Of a DNA stretch of 64,000 bases, positions 25,601 through 38,400 are shown piece after piece. Source of the DNA: Baylisascaris procyonis (lineage: Eukaryota; Nematoda; Chromadorea; Rhabditida; Ascarididae). A program made the translations under genes and the position numbers. Under the pieces are notes generated by a model that saw only the letters and a list, made by a program, of their open reading frames with translations, made no database searches and had not been told where the DNA came from. Location: assembly GCA_037389465.1 (NCBI GenBank), contig JAZARR010000204.1, positions 124,001 through 188,000 of the forward strand, written 5' to 3'. The stretch's first letter is position 1. Every line of letters begins with the position of its first letter.

Positions 25601-26756
25601 TCAGCTGCTTATTGCTCCAGTTGTAGGTCGAAATATCTTGAATCCGTGAACATCAAACACAAACAGACTTAAAATAGGAAACTGCAGATGAAAGTAATTG
25701 CAAACTGAATAGAGGAGCCACTTTTCGATATAAGCCAGCAAGGAACTGATCCCTTTCCAGCCTATATTCGCCGAATTTACTTTCTATCGCTTTCCAAAAT
25801 AACACAAATCTCCATTCTCGTTGTATATCCTATCATCGGCCCCTGTCATTGCCTGCGTTTATTTCACAATCTATGGTCGACAAAAGGTGACTTTTTATGA
25901 CAGAAAAACGTTGAAGTCTAGAGAAATCAAAGAATGGCTTATACTGGTCATTCTCCAAAATGCTCAACAAACATTCAGGATCCCATCCAGATTTAAGGAT
26001 GCTACTTGCACCACAATGATCTCACAAATATTGAACAACGAGGGAGATTCTCTTATATAAATGACAATCTCTGAAGACAAGCAGTGAACGAGGTTCCAAG
26101 TTATCATTCCCTAAAACAAACCTTATTAGAAGTGGTCTCGAAGAAGAGTTGGTTGGCGACGGTTTTCCAAAACGCGTCCGCATCGTTGATCGAATTGCTA
26201 TAAAGTTCACGATAGGACTGCAAGCCGGAGACGTTTGCGCCTGAAACAAGAAGTGCGCCAATGACAAGTGCAAAAGAAACCTTCATTCTTGAATGTCCTT
26301 CCCAATTCAATTCTTTCCAGTTTTGGCTCCCGGATTCAGATTAGGTTAGCCTTCGAGCTATCTAATCAGTAGCATTTTTGTTTTAAATGATTTAAACCTC
26401 TCAGTTTCCAGTGTTAACTAATAAATTGACATTACACCCCTACAAATGATCGGTTAAAACCAACACCTTCTCTTGGTCTCTAACAAAAACTATCAAGATA
26501 ACTTCCGGCAAAAAAAGAAGAAAGTTAAAAAACTTTTGTCGAAGACGATCTTTTGCTGCCTAAATAACAAAAACGACCGAAAAGTGAAGCATTTAAAAAA
26601 GCCCACTCGACCTCGTCTATGAAGATGAGTTCGCATTTGTGGTTGGAAAGCACTATATACTTCAAGAAGTGGTAAACGTTTTCGTAACAGCTGGCGCCAG
26701 TTACGTCCTAAGATCTGCCAAGAGCAAAGTGGCGACCATGGAACTGTCACCCCCAT
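16658..26756 (-). CDS. acs-19: Acetyl-CoA synthetase, copy B (14 exons, complete, 703 aa)
   Basis: Paralogue of copy A in the opposite orientation. In order of transcription the exons are 26756-26612, 26240-26122, 24005-23897, 23436-23306, 23032-22790, 22363-22286, 21361-21129, 20747-20603, 20357-20208, 19666-19475, 18962-18815, 18370-18210, 17276-17156 and 16794-16658. Every exon has the same length as its partner in A, and no frame-breaking change was found. P-loop, [24 protein letters not shown] and PKTRSGK are all intact. Differences from A include INPEAW to INPAAW (Glu to Ala at about residue 444), many changes in exons 1, 2, 5 and 14, and none in exons 3, 4 and 11. The N-terminus again looks like a mitochondrial presequence. 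Identical exon lengths in copies whose introns are largely diverged imply that both genes have been under constraint. Whether they differ in expression or location cannot be seen here. Confidence 0.92.
17594..17753. repeat. Tandem 80-bp duplication in intron 12 of copy B
   Basis: Two copies, starting at 17594 and 17674, of a unit beginning ACGAAACAATACTAGCAGTCC and ending near TTTACCGCAACAA. Copy A has only one diverged copy at the matching place (about 10900-10990), so the duplication arose after the arms separated or was lost from A. Confidence 0.75.
18345..19095 (-). repeat. Partner of the second high-similarity tract in copy B
   Basis: Reverse-complement counterpart of 9650-10395. It includes exon 11, whose encoded protein is the same in both copies although a few bases differ. 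Confidence 0.65.
23008..25545 (-). repeat. Partner of the near-identical tract in copy B
   Basis: Reverse-complement counterpart of 3285-5815. Sampled differences include one base upstream of exon 4 and two in intron 2. Outside the tract the two arms are clearly diverged. Confidence 0.85.
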
Positions 26757-26768
26757 CACGAACAAGAT

Positions 26769-26770
26769 CT
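26769..26770 (-). promoter_or_regulatory. Probable splice-leader acceptor of copy B
   Basis: TACGTTTCCAG on the minus strand, 12 nt upstream of the copy B ATG, matches the position of the acceptor in copy A. The conservation between arms supports the start choice. Confidence 0.4.
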
Positions 26771-27099
26771 GGAAACGTAGAACATCGCCGTTACCTTCAT
26801 TCAGTGGTAACGCCCGATGAGAAACTACTACTGAAGAGAAGCCGCTGACGATCACTTAACTGAAGAGCGAAATTATACAGCTGGCTATCTTTGATCCATT
26901 AAAACCCTCACCGAGATAAACTTCAAAGTCGCATATTCGACTATCGTCGGTGCTGCATGAGGTGATGCAAGAGTGGCTATGAAGGTAATAACAGGACAGG
27001 TGATTGTACTTCAGCGAAAGCTTGTAAGGAAGGTTACTAATCACAGTTAGTCAAGGTTGCAGAGGAACGTTTCATTAAAGAAAAAGAAACAGGATACCT

Positions 27100-30000
27100 C
27101 CATTATCCGGTCACAATACGGAAATGGAAAGAGATGAAGAAGCGAGCTGAGCTGTGGTCACATATCAAGCGATTTGTATCGCTAGTTCAATTATACCGCT
27201 TTACGAGAAGAAATATAGAAGACTCAATACAGTTCGGTAGAAAAAACTACAACACCTCAGTCCAGCGTGGTTCACTTAGAAAGGACCTACAGGTCTGAAT
27301 GTCCAGTAGTCAAAACCAATGAAGTATAGATGAAAAGGGGATGCAAGTAACCACTGATGGGATCGGCGAAGGATGCGATGCCTTCACGACAGATAAACCA
27401 TCTCTATCACGGAAAATGCATAACTCAGAGATCCATCTCAGTGAGGTAAAGAGAGAAAGAAAAGGAAGTTTTCTGCCGGAACAGATAAGAGGATACCTAA
27501 AAAGATAAACTTGTCAAGATCGATGACTGGAGAGATAAGATCGCGGAATATTCAAAACAAGTTAAGGTGATGAGAGCAATGTAAAGCAGGTATGAGAACA
27601 ACAAACGCGAAGCAACAGTAGTTGCTGCCTTTGTGTGTATAAAAGGAATGATTGAAAGATAACCTGCAAGCAAAGGTGCAGGTGGTAGGAAGAGTTCACC
27701 ATCTTCCGATGGCGGATTCAAAACGAACGATACTCGCGCATCCGACATCCCTCTTAAATCGAAACCAAAAGAGATCCTTACTGAAAATCTTTTAGGAAAT
27801 AATCCATTCGAAATTCGTCTACCGTATCTATAATAGTCAACCAACCATGGACGCATTTTCCGCTCCATATAGTTAAGTTTATATATGTTCACAAGATAGA
27901 TACAACAAGGAACAATTGTATCGAACACTGTTCATGAACTCAGCTGTGTACATACAAAAGCAAACATCAAGCACATAGCACAGGAAAAGAAAACATGGCG
28001 ATCGAATACACCGTTTGAGCTTAGAATAGGAAAAAAATTTAAATTCTAATCACTTTTCAAGGAATCTTTTACCTATGGAAATAGATAAAATTCCCTACCC
28101 CTCGAAAAAGATACCAGTCCTTCCCAACCACCGGAGGAATTTTCTTTCTATCACATCTCTGAGCAATAAAAGCCGAAATAGGCGGTATTTTTTATATAAT
28201 TACAGGTAACGTTTCCCATTTGGAAACCAAAGGAACAAAATATCACACGCTTACGCATCTCCCCACTAACGTTTGTGACAGTTTAGATCTCGCATTGTTG
28301 GCGAACTTCTTTGCATTCATTGAAACTATTCAAAAGTTACTCCAAATATAGCGAAAAGCTCAAAGCAAGCGCTGAATCTGCACATTTTAAAGGCTTTTTC
28401 ACATAGGTTTTTTTATGCAGCCTATGGTTGGGATAACAGAGAAAAAACACCGTCACTTATAAATCTCCTTGCATTCTTTTTTTGGAATATCTTCTTATTA
28501 AACGATCCTATACTATTAAAACTCACATGTAAATACAGCACCAATACCTCGCATATATAAGCGATAAGTCCCCTCCCCTGATAATTAGGTCGTAGGTACC
28601 AAAGACTACAGCTGCCGTATCGTAATGCGACAAACTCAAAACAACTGATCTCCACTAAAAACGTTATTCAAAGCTAACGAAAGATTTAAAAAAGTGGTTT
28701 TAATTGCCGCTCAGGAAGGTATATAGAAGGATCAACAAGTTGGCTCAACCTCTGAACTGAAATAATGCTCTTAGGAGCTTTTCCCTATAAACGGTGTTAC
28801 TGCACTCGACTTGAAAGTTCATAAACATGGATAAAAATTAAAAATTAATCAACAAAGATAAGATAGCAATGAGTGATCTGCATATGTATTTTGCATATCT
28901 ATGGGTTTTCTTGATAACAACTGCTTGCTGCTTCTACAAGGGCAAATAAGTAACACTGAAATACTTTCCTCATAGGAGTTAAACTGTTAAATATAAGTTT
29001 ATATAACTATCAATAGCCAAAATTTATTGTTCAAATGAATTGTTCTAGTTAGTTTTTTACTCAGAAAAAATTCTTTGCATAATTTGAGTTTTTTTTTCAT
29101 AATTAAGCAAACATCGAAAAAAGAAAAAACCCGAATAGGTGGAAAAAAACTTGCATAAATTATAAGTAAAAACCCAGAAGGAAATTTTCGAATAAAAAAT
29201 TAGCATTTAAGATGGTCCTGCAACATCGACAGCAACCAAAAAAATTTCTATAAATAAATGATTAAAAATCCATTTTTTCAAAGATATGCAAAAACCAGCC
29301 TTACATTATCGAAAGCTCAAATATTGAGCTCTCATACTTGCGCACCTGCAACAATCGAACCAACCAACACTAAATGTGCGCACACACCACATGGCAACAA
29401 ACGTTGCACCGACCGCACAATCCAACCAGCCGATGAAGAACTGAATTTCACGCCCGCAAACAGCGTCCCGACAGCTAGAGAAGCCACGCCCCTTTGCCGC
29501 CTTCTGGAAGTGCATCGAGCGAATGCCACTCCCACCCATATCGTGTTGTCCTTTCGGTATCCATCCATGTTATTGCTTCCTTTATCCATTTAGTGTTGAT
29601 CATTCGGGAATGAGGTGATTATTGATAAGCAGTCATTGATAAGCATAGAACGGTCGAGAAAGTACAACATTCCCCTTGTTAGTGTACAAGCAAGCAGTAC
29701 AAGTAATATCATATTCACGGATCATAAAATGGGCGCATATGGCGTGATTAGATCAATATTGAAAGTATTCGTTGAATGTAAATCACGCCATAATCGCCCG
29801 ACAGATCAAAACATTCTCGACATTGATAAACATTCGATAGAGGCAAAAAAAGTAGTGAAAGAATATATGAAACAATAGAAATGCTGCGAATTAGCTGTAA
29901 ATTTGTGCAACGCTATGCTTTTCATATTCCTTTTTATTCTATTTGATTCAGTAATCACGTCTATTATGCATGGGATGCATATTACGCACGAAGCCAATAG

Positions 30001-32100
30001 TAATGTTCCGGTTGAAGCTTTAATTTGCTGTGTATATACTTCCGTTTGTGTTCAGCTTTCGCAATATGCTGCCAAAAAATATTTCAGTTGATTATGCAAT
30101 GTGCTGCCAACAAAAATCTCCCATAGTCGATCTGAGCACCAATTTCGGCTTGCCAAGAGATTATGCAATATGACCAATGTTTTGCATAGCTCGCGATATT
30201 AAAATGAATATATCATCAAAAGGAACAGTATTACCTTGATATCTGTTAGTTAAATTCCAATAATACAAAGAACTTACTGTACATATATTTTAAAAATCTA
30301 TCATACAACCAATCGTTTTAGTTAACTCATAATATCAAAGAGTATCCTCGCCTCTGAATTTTTAAATCATCCAAAAAAATTTTTTTACTGGGTTTTCCTC
30401 TCAAATATTTCAATATCTCCATTGTTCTTTGATCGACAAAATGAATGTTTTTGATAAATTGACCAAAAACTGGTTTTGAACGATCGCCTTAAAAGAAAGA
30501 AAAAAAAAATTGCTAGAAAATGGTGGACGTAAATAATTTAGACAAAGAGAGTTCTTTTTATTTTGCATTTCTCTTCAGGTATATTTTGCAAGGAAACACC
30601 TGTTCGGAAATGAAATAAACATTTGAAAGCAAAAACAAAACAAGTAGTTTGAATAGTGGCACTTTCTATGCCAGATATTTCTATCTTAAAATGCAAAACC
30701 TGTCCCCACTTGTTTTGTACCCTACCTTCCTAAAAAGTGCAAACACTTTTTTCAGTCTTTTTTTATCAATGAATCTAGAAACCCCACACTTTACTACTAC
30801 TTCCTGTAGAGGGTTTTCATTATATCTTTTATTATACTTACAGGTGTTATGTGAACTTGTTCTAACTAAATCAGCATTTCATTCAATACTTTCATATATG
30901 CAAAAAATCTGGTAAAGATATTACATAAGAGGAAATTCTCGATAACACGTCTTCTATCCCAAAATTCGTCATTATACTTCTCAACTACCAGAGCTAGCTA
31001 CCAAAACTATTTGTTTATAATTCTTAACTAACTTCTTACTGTTCATCCTTATATATTTCTGTACGTCTTTGCCGCCTCGGAACGTTGAAATAAATAAATA
31101 ATCGAATAAATTAATAAAGTAAAGAAGTGTTCAAACTTTCAAATTTTGCGAGTAAATTCGCAACCAAATACGCCAAAAATTTTACACAATAGTTTATCTG
31201 ATAAGAAAAATAAAAAATATCAATTATTATCCTTATTATCAACTTTTTCTTAGTGTAAAAATGAATTATACAATTCAAGCACTTTGCTTGTGAAAAATTA
31301 TTTTCGTTAGAGGTATAGCAGAGTTAGAGAATGTGCCATATATAAACGCAACAATAACAAAAAAATGGAATAATGAACAAATAATCAAAGAAAGAAAAAT
31401 CTTAAATTAATTGCAAATGTCTATTTTCAATGTCTATTTTCAATGAAGTGAAAACAGATATTGAAATTGGAATTGCATTGATCGGAATTAAAATCACGCA
31501 ATAGAAAAATTACATTAAAATAAACAGATGTTTAAATTACATAAAAACTTACAACAGCCATCAACAAGTTATTATTTACATCTAATCGTTAATATTATGT
31601 GGAGCGGATGCGTGTACGGGGAATGAAAATATTTACCTGTAATTTGTAGGATCGATGAAGAAGAAGTCGATGCCGACGAACTAATGACAAATCATTGGCT
31701 TACAGTTGATGCCACTTGCTTACGTCCAATGCTACACTAGGATTGTTGTGAAGAACTTGAATAAAGACAAGGAGTGATGGAAATAGCAACGACTATATAG
31801 TCATCCTCCCATTGCCTTAATATATTATTTAAATATAAGCCTGTCGAATTATGCAAATTGATCCTAGCCTGTTGAAGAGGACTCAGTGTCGGTCATTCGA
31901 TGACATCCAACAAGCAGATAGCGAGTAGTAGAGAAAGGTAAACGAACAAGGTGATTCGTATAGGTATTACTCTATTCAAGCATTACCTTCGAATCCATTG
32001 CAGCAGAACAATCGTCAAATCGGATCAGAAACTATGACTGATCAAAGCAATAGTAGGCAAAAGCTGATTTTGGAAGAATAACATCATACTTAAGGACCAA
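27100..32100. other. About 5 kb present only in the right arm
   Basis: Homology between arms fades at about 1400-1600 on the left and about 27.1 and 32.1 kb on the right. This segment is therefore an insertion in B or a deletion in A. It is AT-rich with many short A/T runs. No terminal inverted repeat, target duplication, transposase or reverse transcriptase could be made out. Open stretches at 27497-27928 (-) and 29615-29878 (+) are unassigned. Confidence 0.65.
27497..27928 (-). CDS. Hypothetical ORF in the right-arm-specific segment
   Basis: An open frame of 143 residues. The middle part (RISFGFDLRGMSDARVSFVL, then a PPSEDGELFLPPAP stretch) has a more protein-like composition than the ends. 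A possible acceptor (TTGCTTGCAG) lies just after that stretch, so part may be exon and part intron. I recognise no family. There is no counterpart in the left arm. It could equally be chance. Confidence 0.22.
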   Translation of the reverse strand: MFDTIVPCCIYLVNIYKLNYMERKMRPWLVDYYRYGRRISNGLFPKRFSVRISFGFDLRGMSDARVSFVLNPPSEDGELFLPPAPLLAGYLSIIPFIHTKAATTVASRLLFSYLLYIALITLTCFEYSAILSLQSSILTSLSF

Positions 32101-32239
32101 ATAGTGATAGAGGTTTTCGACCACCACCTTGCCAGTTCCTGCCAATTTGAAGCTTTGAAAGGTTTTCACAGCTTCAATATTTCACTCTGCTTCATGAACA
32201 CAAGCCTTAAACCTTTTGGAAATGTTGTAGCAATTCCAT

Positions 32240-32480
32240 TTATTCTTGTCCGAAACTTTTCAATGATCGTATAAAAGACCGGATGAATGTTACTGTGGTA
32301 AAGATTCTTTCAAAGGAACACTCAGTTTTATGCAATATACTGGAACATTCGGTTACCTTCATTGGTGAACAAAAAACCTCTTCATATCTTAGCACCAATC
32401 AGCAAGCACCGAATCAAGAATCTCAGTAGTGCACTTACAAGAAAATCCATCCCATTCCTCGAACCAGAAGCCAGCTGTAT
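32240..32480 (+). other. Conserved block upstream of copy B, partner of 1000-1240
   Basis: Same block in the right arm, plus strand. It carries the HILAPISKHRIKNL reading and the NQQAPNQESQ-stop reading. Only about ten differences were noticed over 130 compared bases, fewer than in adjacent flank. Confidence 0.3.
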
Positions 32481-35400
32481 ATATACTAGACATTGAATGA
32501 TACCCTATATTACATCAACAATTCCTATCTGATATTTTATGGAAAACACTAAAGTGAATGGTACCTGCTGAACATTGTGTAACTAAAATTTGCCACGGAA
32601 GGGGAGGGGGAAGAGGAGGGTGCAGAGGAAAAGAAGTGCAACACGTCCTATCTAACCGATTTAGCTGAGGACAAAGGTCAAAGGTTCCAGTTTAAATTAC
32701 TGCGAACAATTTACTACCCATAAGCCAGGAAGCAGGTGCACCTGAAGGCTAGGAAAAGTGTCACCTCTTCCTGTCTCTTCGACGAAAAGGACGTTCACGA
32801 CACCGAATCTTTTGCTTCTGCCATATGAGGTTATAATTTCCATACGGGCGTAAAAGTAAAATCGCAAAATTAATCGTGAGATATATATTTGAAAAGAGCA
32901 TGTTAGAGAGGGAAATTAGTAATATTTATGAGGAATGAAGTAGAGTACCAAGGAAATAGACTACAATTGCTAATGAAGAGCGTAGAGCAAAACGACTTCT
33001 TTTATATGCGTCTCAGTGACAGTAAAAACTTGGGGATATTCATCTTAATGTGTTACAGCGATTGTTACAATTGATGGTTTAGACTGTTCTTATCACCTGA
33101 CAACTTTGGAGACAGGTAACGAACAGCTGCGCTATTGCCACAGGGATTGCAGTAGACCATTTTTTTCTATCACTACGTCCTAATTTTGCCATCAATGAAT
33201 GTCTGTGTCAGCTGGTATTACGATGTGAAATTCACATGACTGAGCGGTTGCCTCTAATAATATCCGCCTGAGGCGCACTTTGAGGCGATGAAAAATATGA
33301 GGCAAATATCCATGACAGTTGCGTGCGCGGGAAAAGGCGCATCAAGTGCATATCTAAATGGTCTCCGCTATAATGGTTTTCGTTTATTGGATCTATAGCT
33401 GTACAGGATCCACCGTAAACTCAGTATTCTTATATGACACAAATTTATCAAGGTAACCTGTTCGTTCTTTTACGAATATGATTATTAAATTTAGAACAAA
33501 GGTGATATGATGCATATCCGGTGATAAATGATTCGATCAGTTGATGTTCTTTTAGGTGAGAAGTGCTGAAGCGCGCCAAACGGATTGACACAATATGGGC
33601 TTTCATATTCTGTTGATCCGACCAAGCAGTTTCATGAACTGCCACCAATTTGTACAGCTTGTGCGATTGCGCCCACATATTAATAAATGAAATGCTGCTG
33701 AAAACTCTTCCGAAATATGTTTTTTTTTTTTATTGGATCAATGAAGAAATGAAAGTCGATTATTATAAACTGCAGGTATCAGGGAATACGGCAAAAGAAT
33801 TCCCTAAAAGTGAACGGATAAGAATTAAGAAGATTTTCGTGATATCTTATTGAAAGCAACGGAATGTACACGAAAATGTGCGCAACATCGCATTTGAATA
33901 TCGATATTTAGGCAGTCACCCTTTCTCTTCGGAGCAGAAATTCGATTTTCCAAGCGAAAAGAATATAAAGGAGGGTTGTGATGTGTTTTTATGTGTCCAC
34001 GTTGAAACACTATGAATGTCTCTGATTGAAAAATCGTAACCGTATGTTCTTCACTGAGGCAAAAAGTTCACCTTCAGACAGAGTGTTTTGGCGATTCTAT
34101 AATTCAGGCACATAGTACCACTAACTTCCTTCTAATGAAGCATCATCGATCCGCCGTGTCCGAACGTCTCTCGAATTTCGTCATTGCGAATTTGGAAACT
34201 GCCACCGAGCTCGAAATCCTTCCTTGTCACTATCAGCTATCAAGGAACACTGTCACTGTCCTTTCAAGGAACATTAACGGAATTATTAGTTAAGATATGG
34301 AAGAGACAGAAAAGAACGGAATGATGAATTACAATTCTCCCACTTTAAATCCTCCAACCTCTCTCCGCTCCCCTCCTCCTCCCAAAAAAAGAAGAAAGTT
34401 GCTATCCTCTTCCTGCAATAGTCAGGTCATTAAGTAAGAGTATGAGTCATTGAAGTGAGTATTCTCAAATCGAACTTCCTATGCGAGTTCATTTTTTCTT
34501 ACAATTTCTTTAGCACTCTGCAGCAAATAAGTGTATGAAAATCATTCAAAATAAGATAGCACTTAATCTAAACGATACGTTTTTATTTCGAAAGTTCAAT
34601 AGCTCTCTAGCTTTGAGTTTAAGACTACAATGATCACTCGAGGCCTCGATGATTTCAGAGAACAATGGTATCATAGATGAGCAACGAACAAACATTAGGA
34701 AAAATAGATGTATGTGTCGTCGTGTAAAATATTTTTCTGATGATTCGTCTATTTACAACTCCTATTTTCGTGCTCTGTTCAATCTCTCTTTTTTCTTTTT
34801 GTTGACAATGATCAATTAAGAAGCATAAGCTGTCCACCAACATTCTCGACCTTGTCGTTTCTTGTAGCTCCAAAGTGAAGCTCATTATGTGTACCTGCGG
34901 TACCCGATCGACAAAGTCAGCTGCTGGCTACAAATGCGCATTCTAACTTAAGAATGCTTATGATTTGTGGACAGGATCACTTGTGTTGCGGAATTGTTTG
35001 AAGAATTTCCTTCCATGAGACTCAACGCCGAGAATCTGTGTATCTGTTATTGATAATCAGGTTTTAGTATAAACATTAACAAAGTCACTCTATGACCATC
35101 GCAAGAATTTTAAATCATAGAGGCTAAGAGTTATGGCGACGAGATGAGTTTTCGAGATTGTGCTGAAATCGGATCCGTCCTGCTGTCTGCAGCGTATTAT
35201 AAAGGCTTCCATTTTAACAATAGCATATATCTATAAAGTGGATGGCATTTCACAATCAATCGAGAATACATTTATTTATTTTATTCCAAAATGCCAAATT
35301 GGGAAAACGTGCAAAAGATATGTAAATATGAAAGATAGATAGCAGAAGAGACAAAGGAAACAACGCAAAGAAAAAGAGAAATGGGGTAAAACATTGGTGA

Positions 35401-38400
35401 ATATATATTAAAACGGACCGTCACTCAAAATGTAATTTGATAACTTGAAATTTTCCAACTCAAAAACTCTGATTCAATAGTCATATAGAGCCAACGTGCA
35501 AGATCAAAACTATTCGATTGTGTTTTCAAAGATGGAAAAGTATGTGCATTAACAATATTGACAAGAAGGTTGCAGACTCATACCACGTGGAACTGGGGAG
35601 TGTGCAGAATATTGTCTATGCCGCGACATTCCTTTCACGAGTTGAAACCGACACCAATGTCGACTATGAGGAAGTGCAAGCTGAAATATTTCTGGCAGCT
35701 GAATGTCGGAAAAGTCGACTAAAATTTTATAACATAGAATCAAAGAAAGTTTAAAATTTCGATATTTTAATAATTTCAACTCAAGAATGCTTAATGTAAT
35801 CACCTAATTTACCTAGTATGAATATAGGTAAATCTTCCAAAAATCTGTGCGGGAGAAACGTTTTATTAACACTTTCACCAAAGTATTTATGTTAGCAATA
35901 AATAGTGAAGGTCTTTCAGCAATGCTCAATCCATCTAAGTTGCAGAATGCGCGTAATGCAATTTATAGTTTTTGATGAGCCAGCCATAAGTCACTCAAGG
36001 ATTCTAGCTAAATGTTTTCTAGCTGGCTTCCTTATAAATATAAATTATTTTATAAGTACATTATAAAAATCGCTGCTTAATAAGAGGTCCTCTTCTGATC
36101 AGGAATTTCTCTATTTGAGTGGGTATAGCATTTCGTGGTCGCAACGTTTTTCTTTATTGATCCATACGGATCAGCTCTCACCTGTACAATTCGCCCACAC
36201 CATCCACTTACACTGCCTTAAACTGTAGCGCAACCTGAATCATTTCGTCTGTGCTTATGCATCCCACCAAAGATGCAAAAAAAAAAAAAACTCACAAATC
36301 TGTAAGCTTCAAAGCTTACAAACCCAGTTTTATTATTAATTCAGTCAAATTCATCAGAATTTTCCTAAATTAAATGTTCACTGGATCCACAGCTTTAGTT
36401 ATTTTTATGAATTTATGTTATATAACTGAAGGCTGGCACACTCGTAGTCAGCTGTCTCCAAATGGCACAAGAATGTAAAACTGGTAATATAACTGGCAAA
36501 AGCATTCTCTAATGACAGGGATTATGGGGATTAGAGAGCCGAACAAATTTTAAACAGCTGAAATAACTAATGCTTTAAAAGTTTTCTTCAGGCATATCAC
36601 TTCTCTATGCCTATCGTTCCTTCAAGCTTATCACTAATAATCTCTTCCAGACCTCTCACTAAACTACTAACCAAAATTCAATTAGTTCTCTGTAGCATTA
36701 TTCGATTCATATAACTCTCGATGAATGCTTAATGGCATGTCATAAACTGACAGCAATCTTTAACTTTGAAAAATTTGTTTTACCTGAGGTTCAAGTCTAA
36801 TTTTTACCTGAACTAAGTCCAAGCCGTCACATGGCTGCCCACAAAAAAGAAAATTTATTTATATCATCAGCAAAGAAAACATAATCTCAAATAAGCCTTA
36901 AATCACTCAAGAAGGATTGCAGTTGTTTCTAAATACCTTTCTTCCATAGGATTTTATGGACATTCAATCTGAATTTCAGTCTATTTGATTGAATTATTTT
37001 GGCAGTAATTTACTGGCATCAATCACTTAAAAAATAATCCTTTATTTAGATCAAAAGCTCGGAAAATTTATTTCGAACCGCTGAAATGAGTTCATCGTAT
37101 GAGATCATTCCAACAGCTGATTGAAAATTGATGAATGTAATTTGCACAGATATCTATCTCCGTTTCCAATGATTGCATTAGCAAAAAAGAGTTAAACACC
37201 TTCATATCATAGAAGCAACTAAAAAATTCAAATTGCCACCCCATTACTTCATTATTTTTGTGATGAAATTTACAATAAATGATCTTTTATAGAATATAGA
37301 TGAGGTTGATCGCATGAAATTATTTAAAGTATTTAAATGTTTAAAAAAATGCGATTTTGAAAATTTTCACTTGCAAAAACATTATAGCAAAGTTACGTCT
37401 GTTCACTGTATGGATGTGTCTGTCTATATACGTCTGTCCGCGTGTCTGTTCAACAACTCGTGAAACACAAATGCTAGGATGATGTGACAGGTATAATCTA
37501 CACCATAAATCCAACTTCAATAAAGCTCTCAAAACGATCGGTCGACTTCAGAAGTAATTTAAAACACTTGGATCACTTAAAAAATTTACAATCGCAAGCA
37601 TATTTTAAAATTAGTCAAATTGTAAAATACATGGAAAAAACAAATTCTTATTGCACGATTTACAGATGCTTTCGTTTTAATATTTATTGACAATTCATGA
37701 AAGTGAGTGGCCCGATGAACGGAATCTTGAAAGCATTCACTGCATCATTCCCTTTATTAAGCTTCCCCACTCGTCATGAAAAGGGCAAGCAAACGGTCAC
37801 TTCCGGGATCTAACTACTGTGCCTGAACAAAGAACCCCATTTGCATATTTGCAATCACAACTCGCCAATGAGATTCCTGGACTGGAGTTTGGGTCACATA
37901 TACTTAAGGGGATATTAGAGGGGTATTGGATATATGCATAACAGTTGGTAGTGAAAAGATATAAAAGATATGCTGATGCATAAAGAGAAATCAATTAAGA
38001 TAGCAGCCACTTTTATACACGTTTCATTCATTTTGTTCTAGTATATGAACTTCTAAAGGCCCGCTAATCACAGTTCCTTTGGTTACTCAATGATCATCAC
38101 TGGAAATCATTTGTCGGCATCCCTATTTGTCCGGTAGACATTTCTACTGGTGCATTCGCAAAGTTGTATGGTAAACAAAGATGCACCTCGGATGCACCGC
38201 TCTATAAAATAAATATGAATAAATCAACACTGACTCATGCGCTTCACGTGATAAGCAAACATTTCAAATTGATTTTTTCAAATAAAGACCTTAGGTACGT
38301 TTTAATGGAAAGCGTTTTAAAAGAAGACGAATGGATTGGCACCAATGAACTGCCAGTTGGTGGATGAGATGGTACAGTGGGGAACTAAGTCCTCTTCAAC

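Larger units (their letters stand above)
16658..33430 (-). repeat. Right arm of the inverted duplication, with about 5 kb extra
   Basis: Reverse-complement partner of bases 1-12235. It is collinear with the left arm except for about 27.1-32.1 kb, which has no match at the corresponding place in the left arm (about 1400-1600). Intron lengths differ modestly, and intron sequences range from near-identical to barely alignable. Confidence 0.88.
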
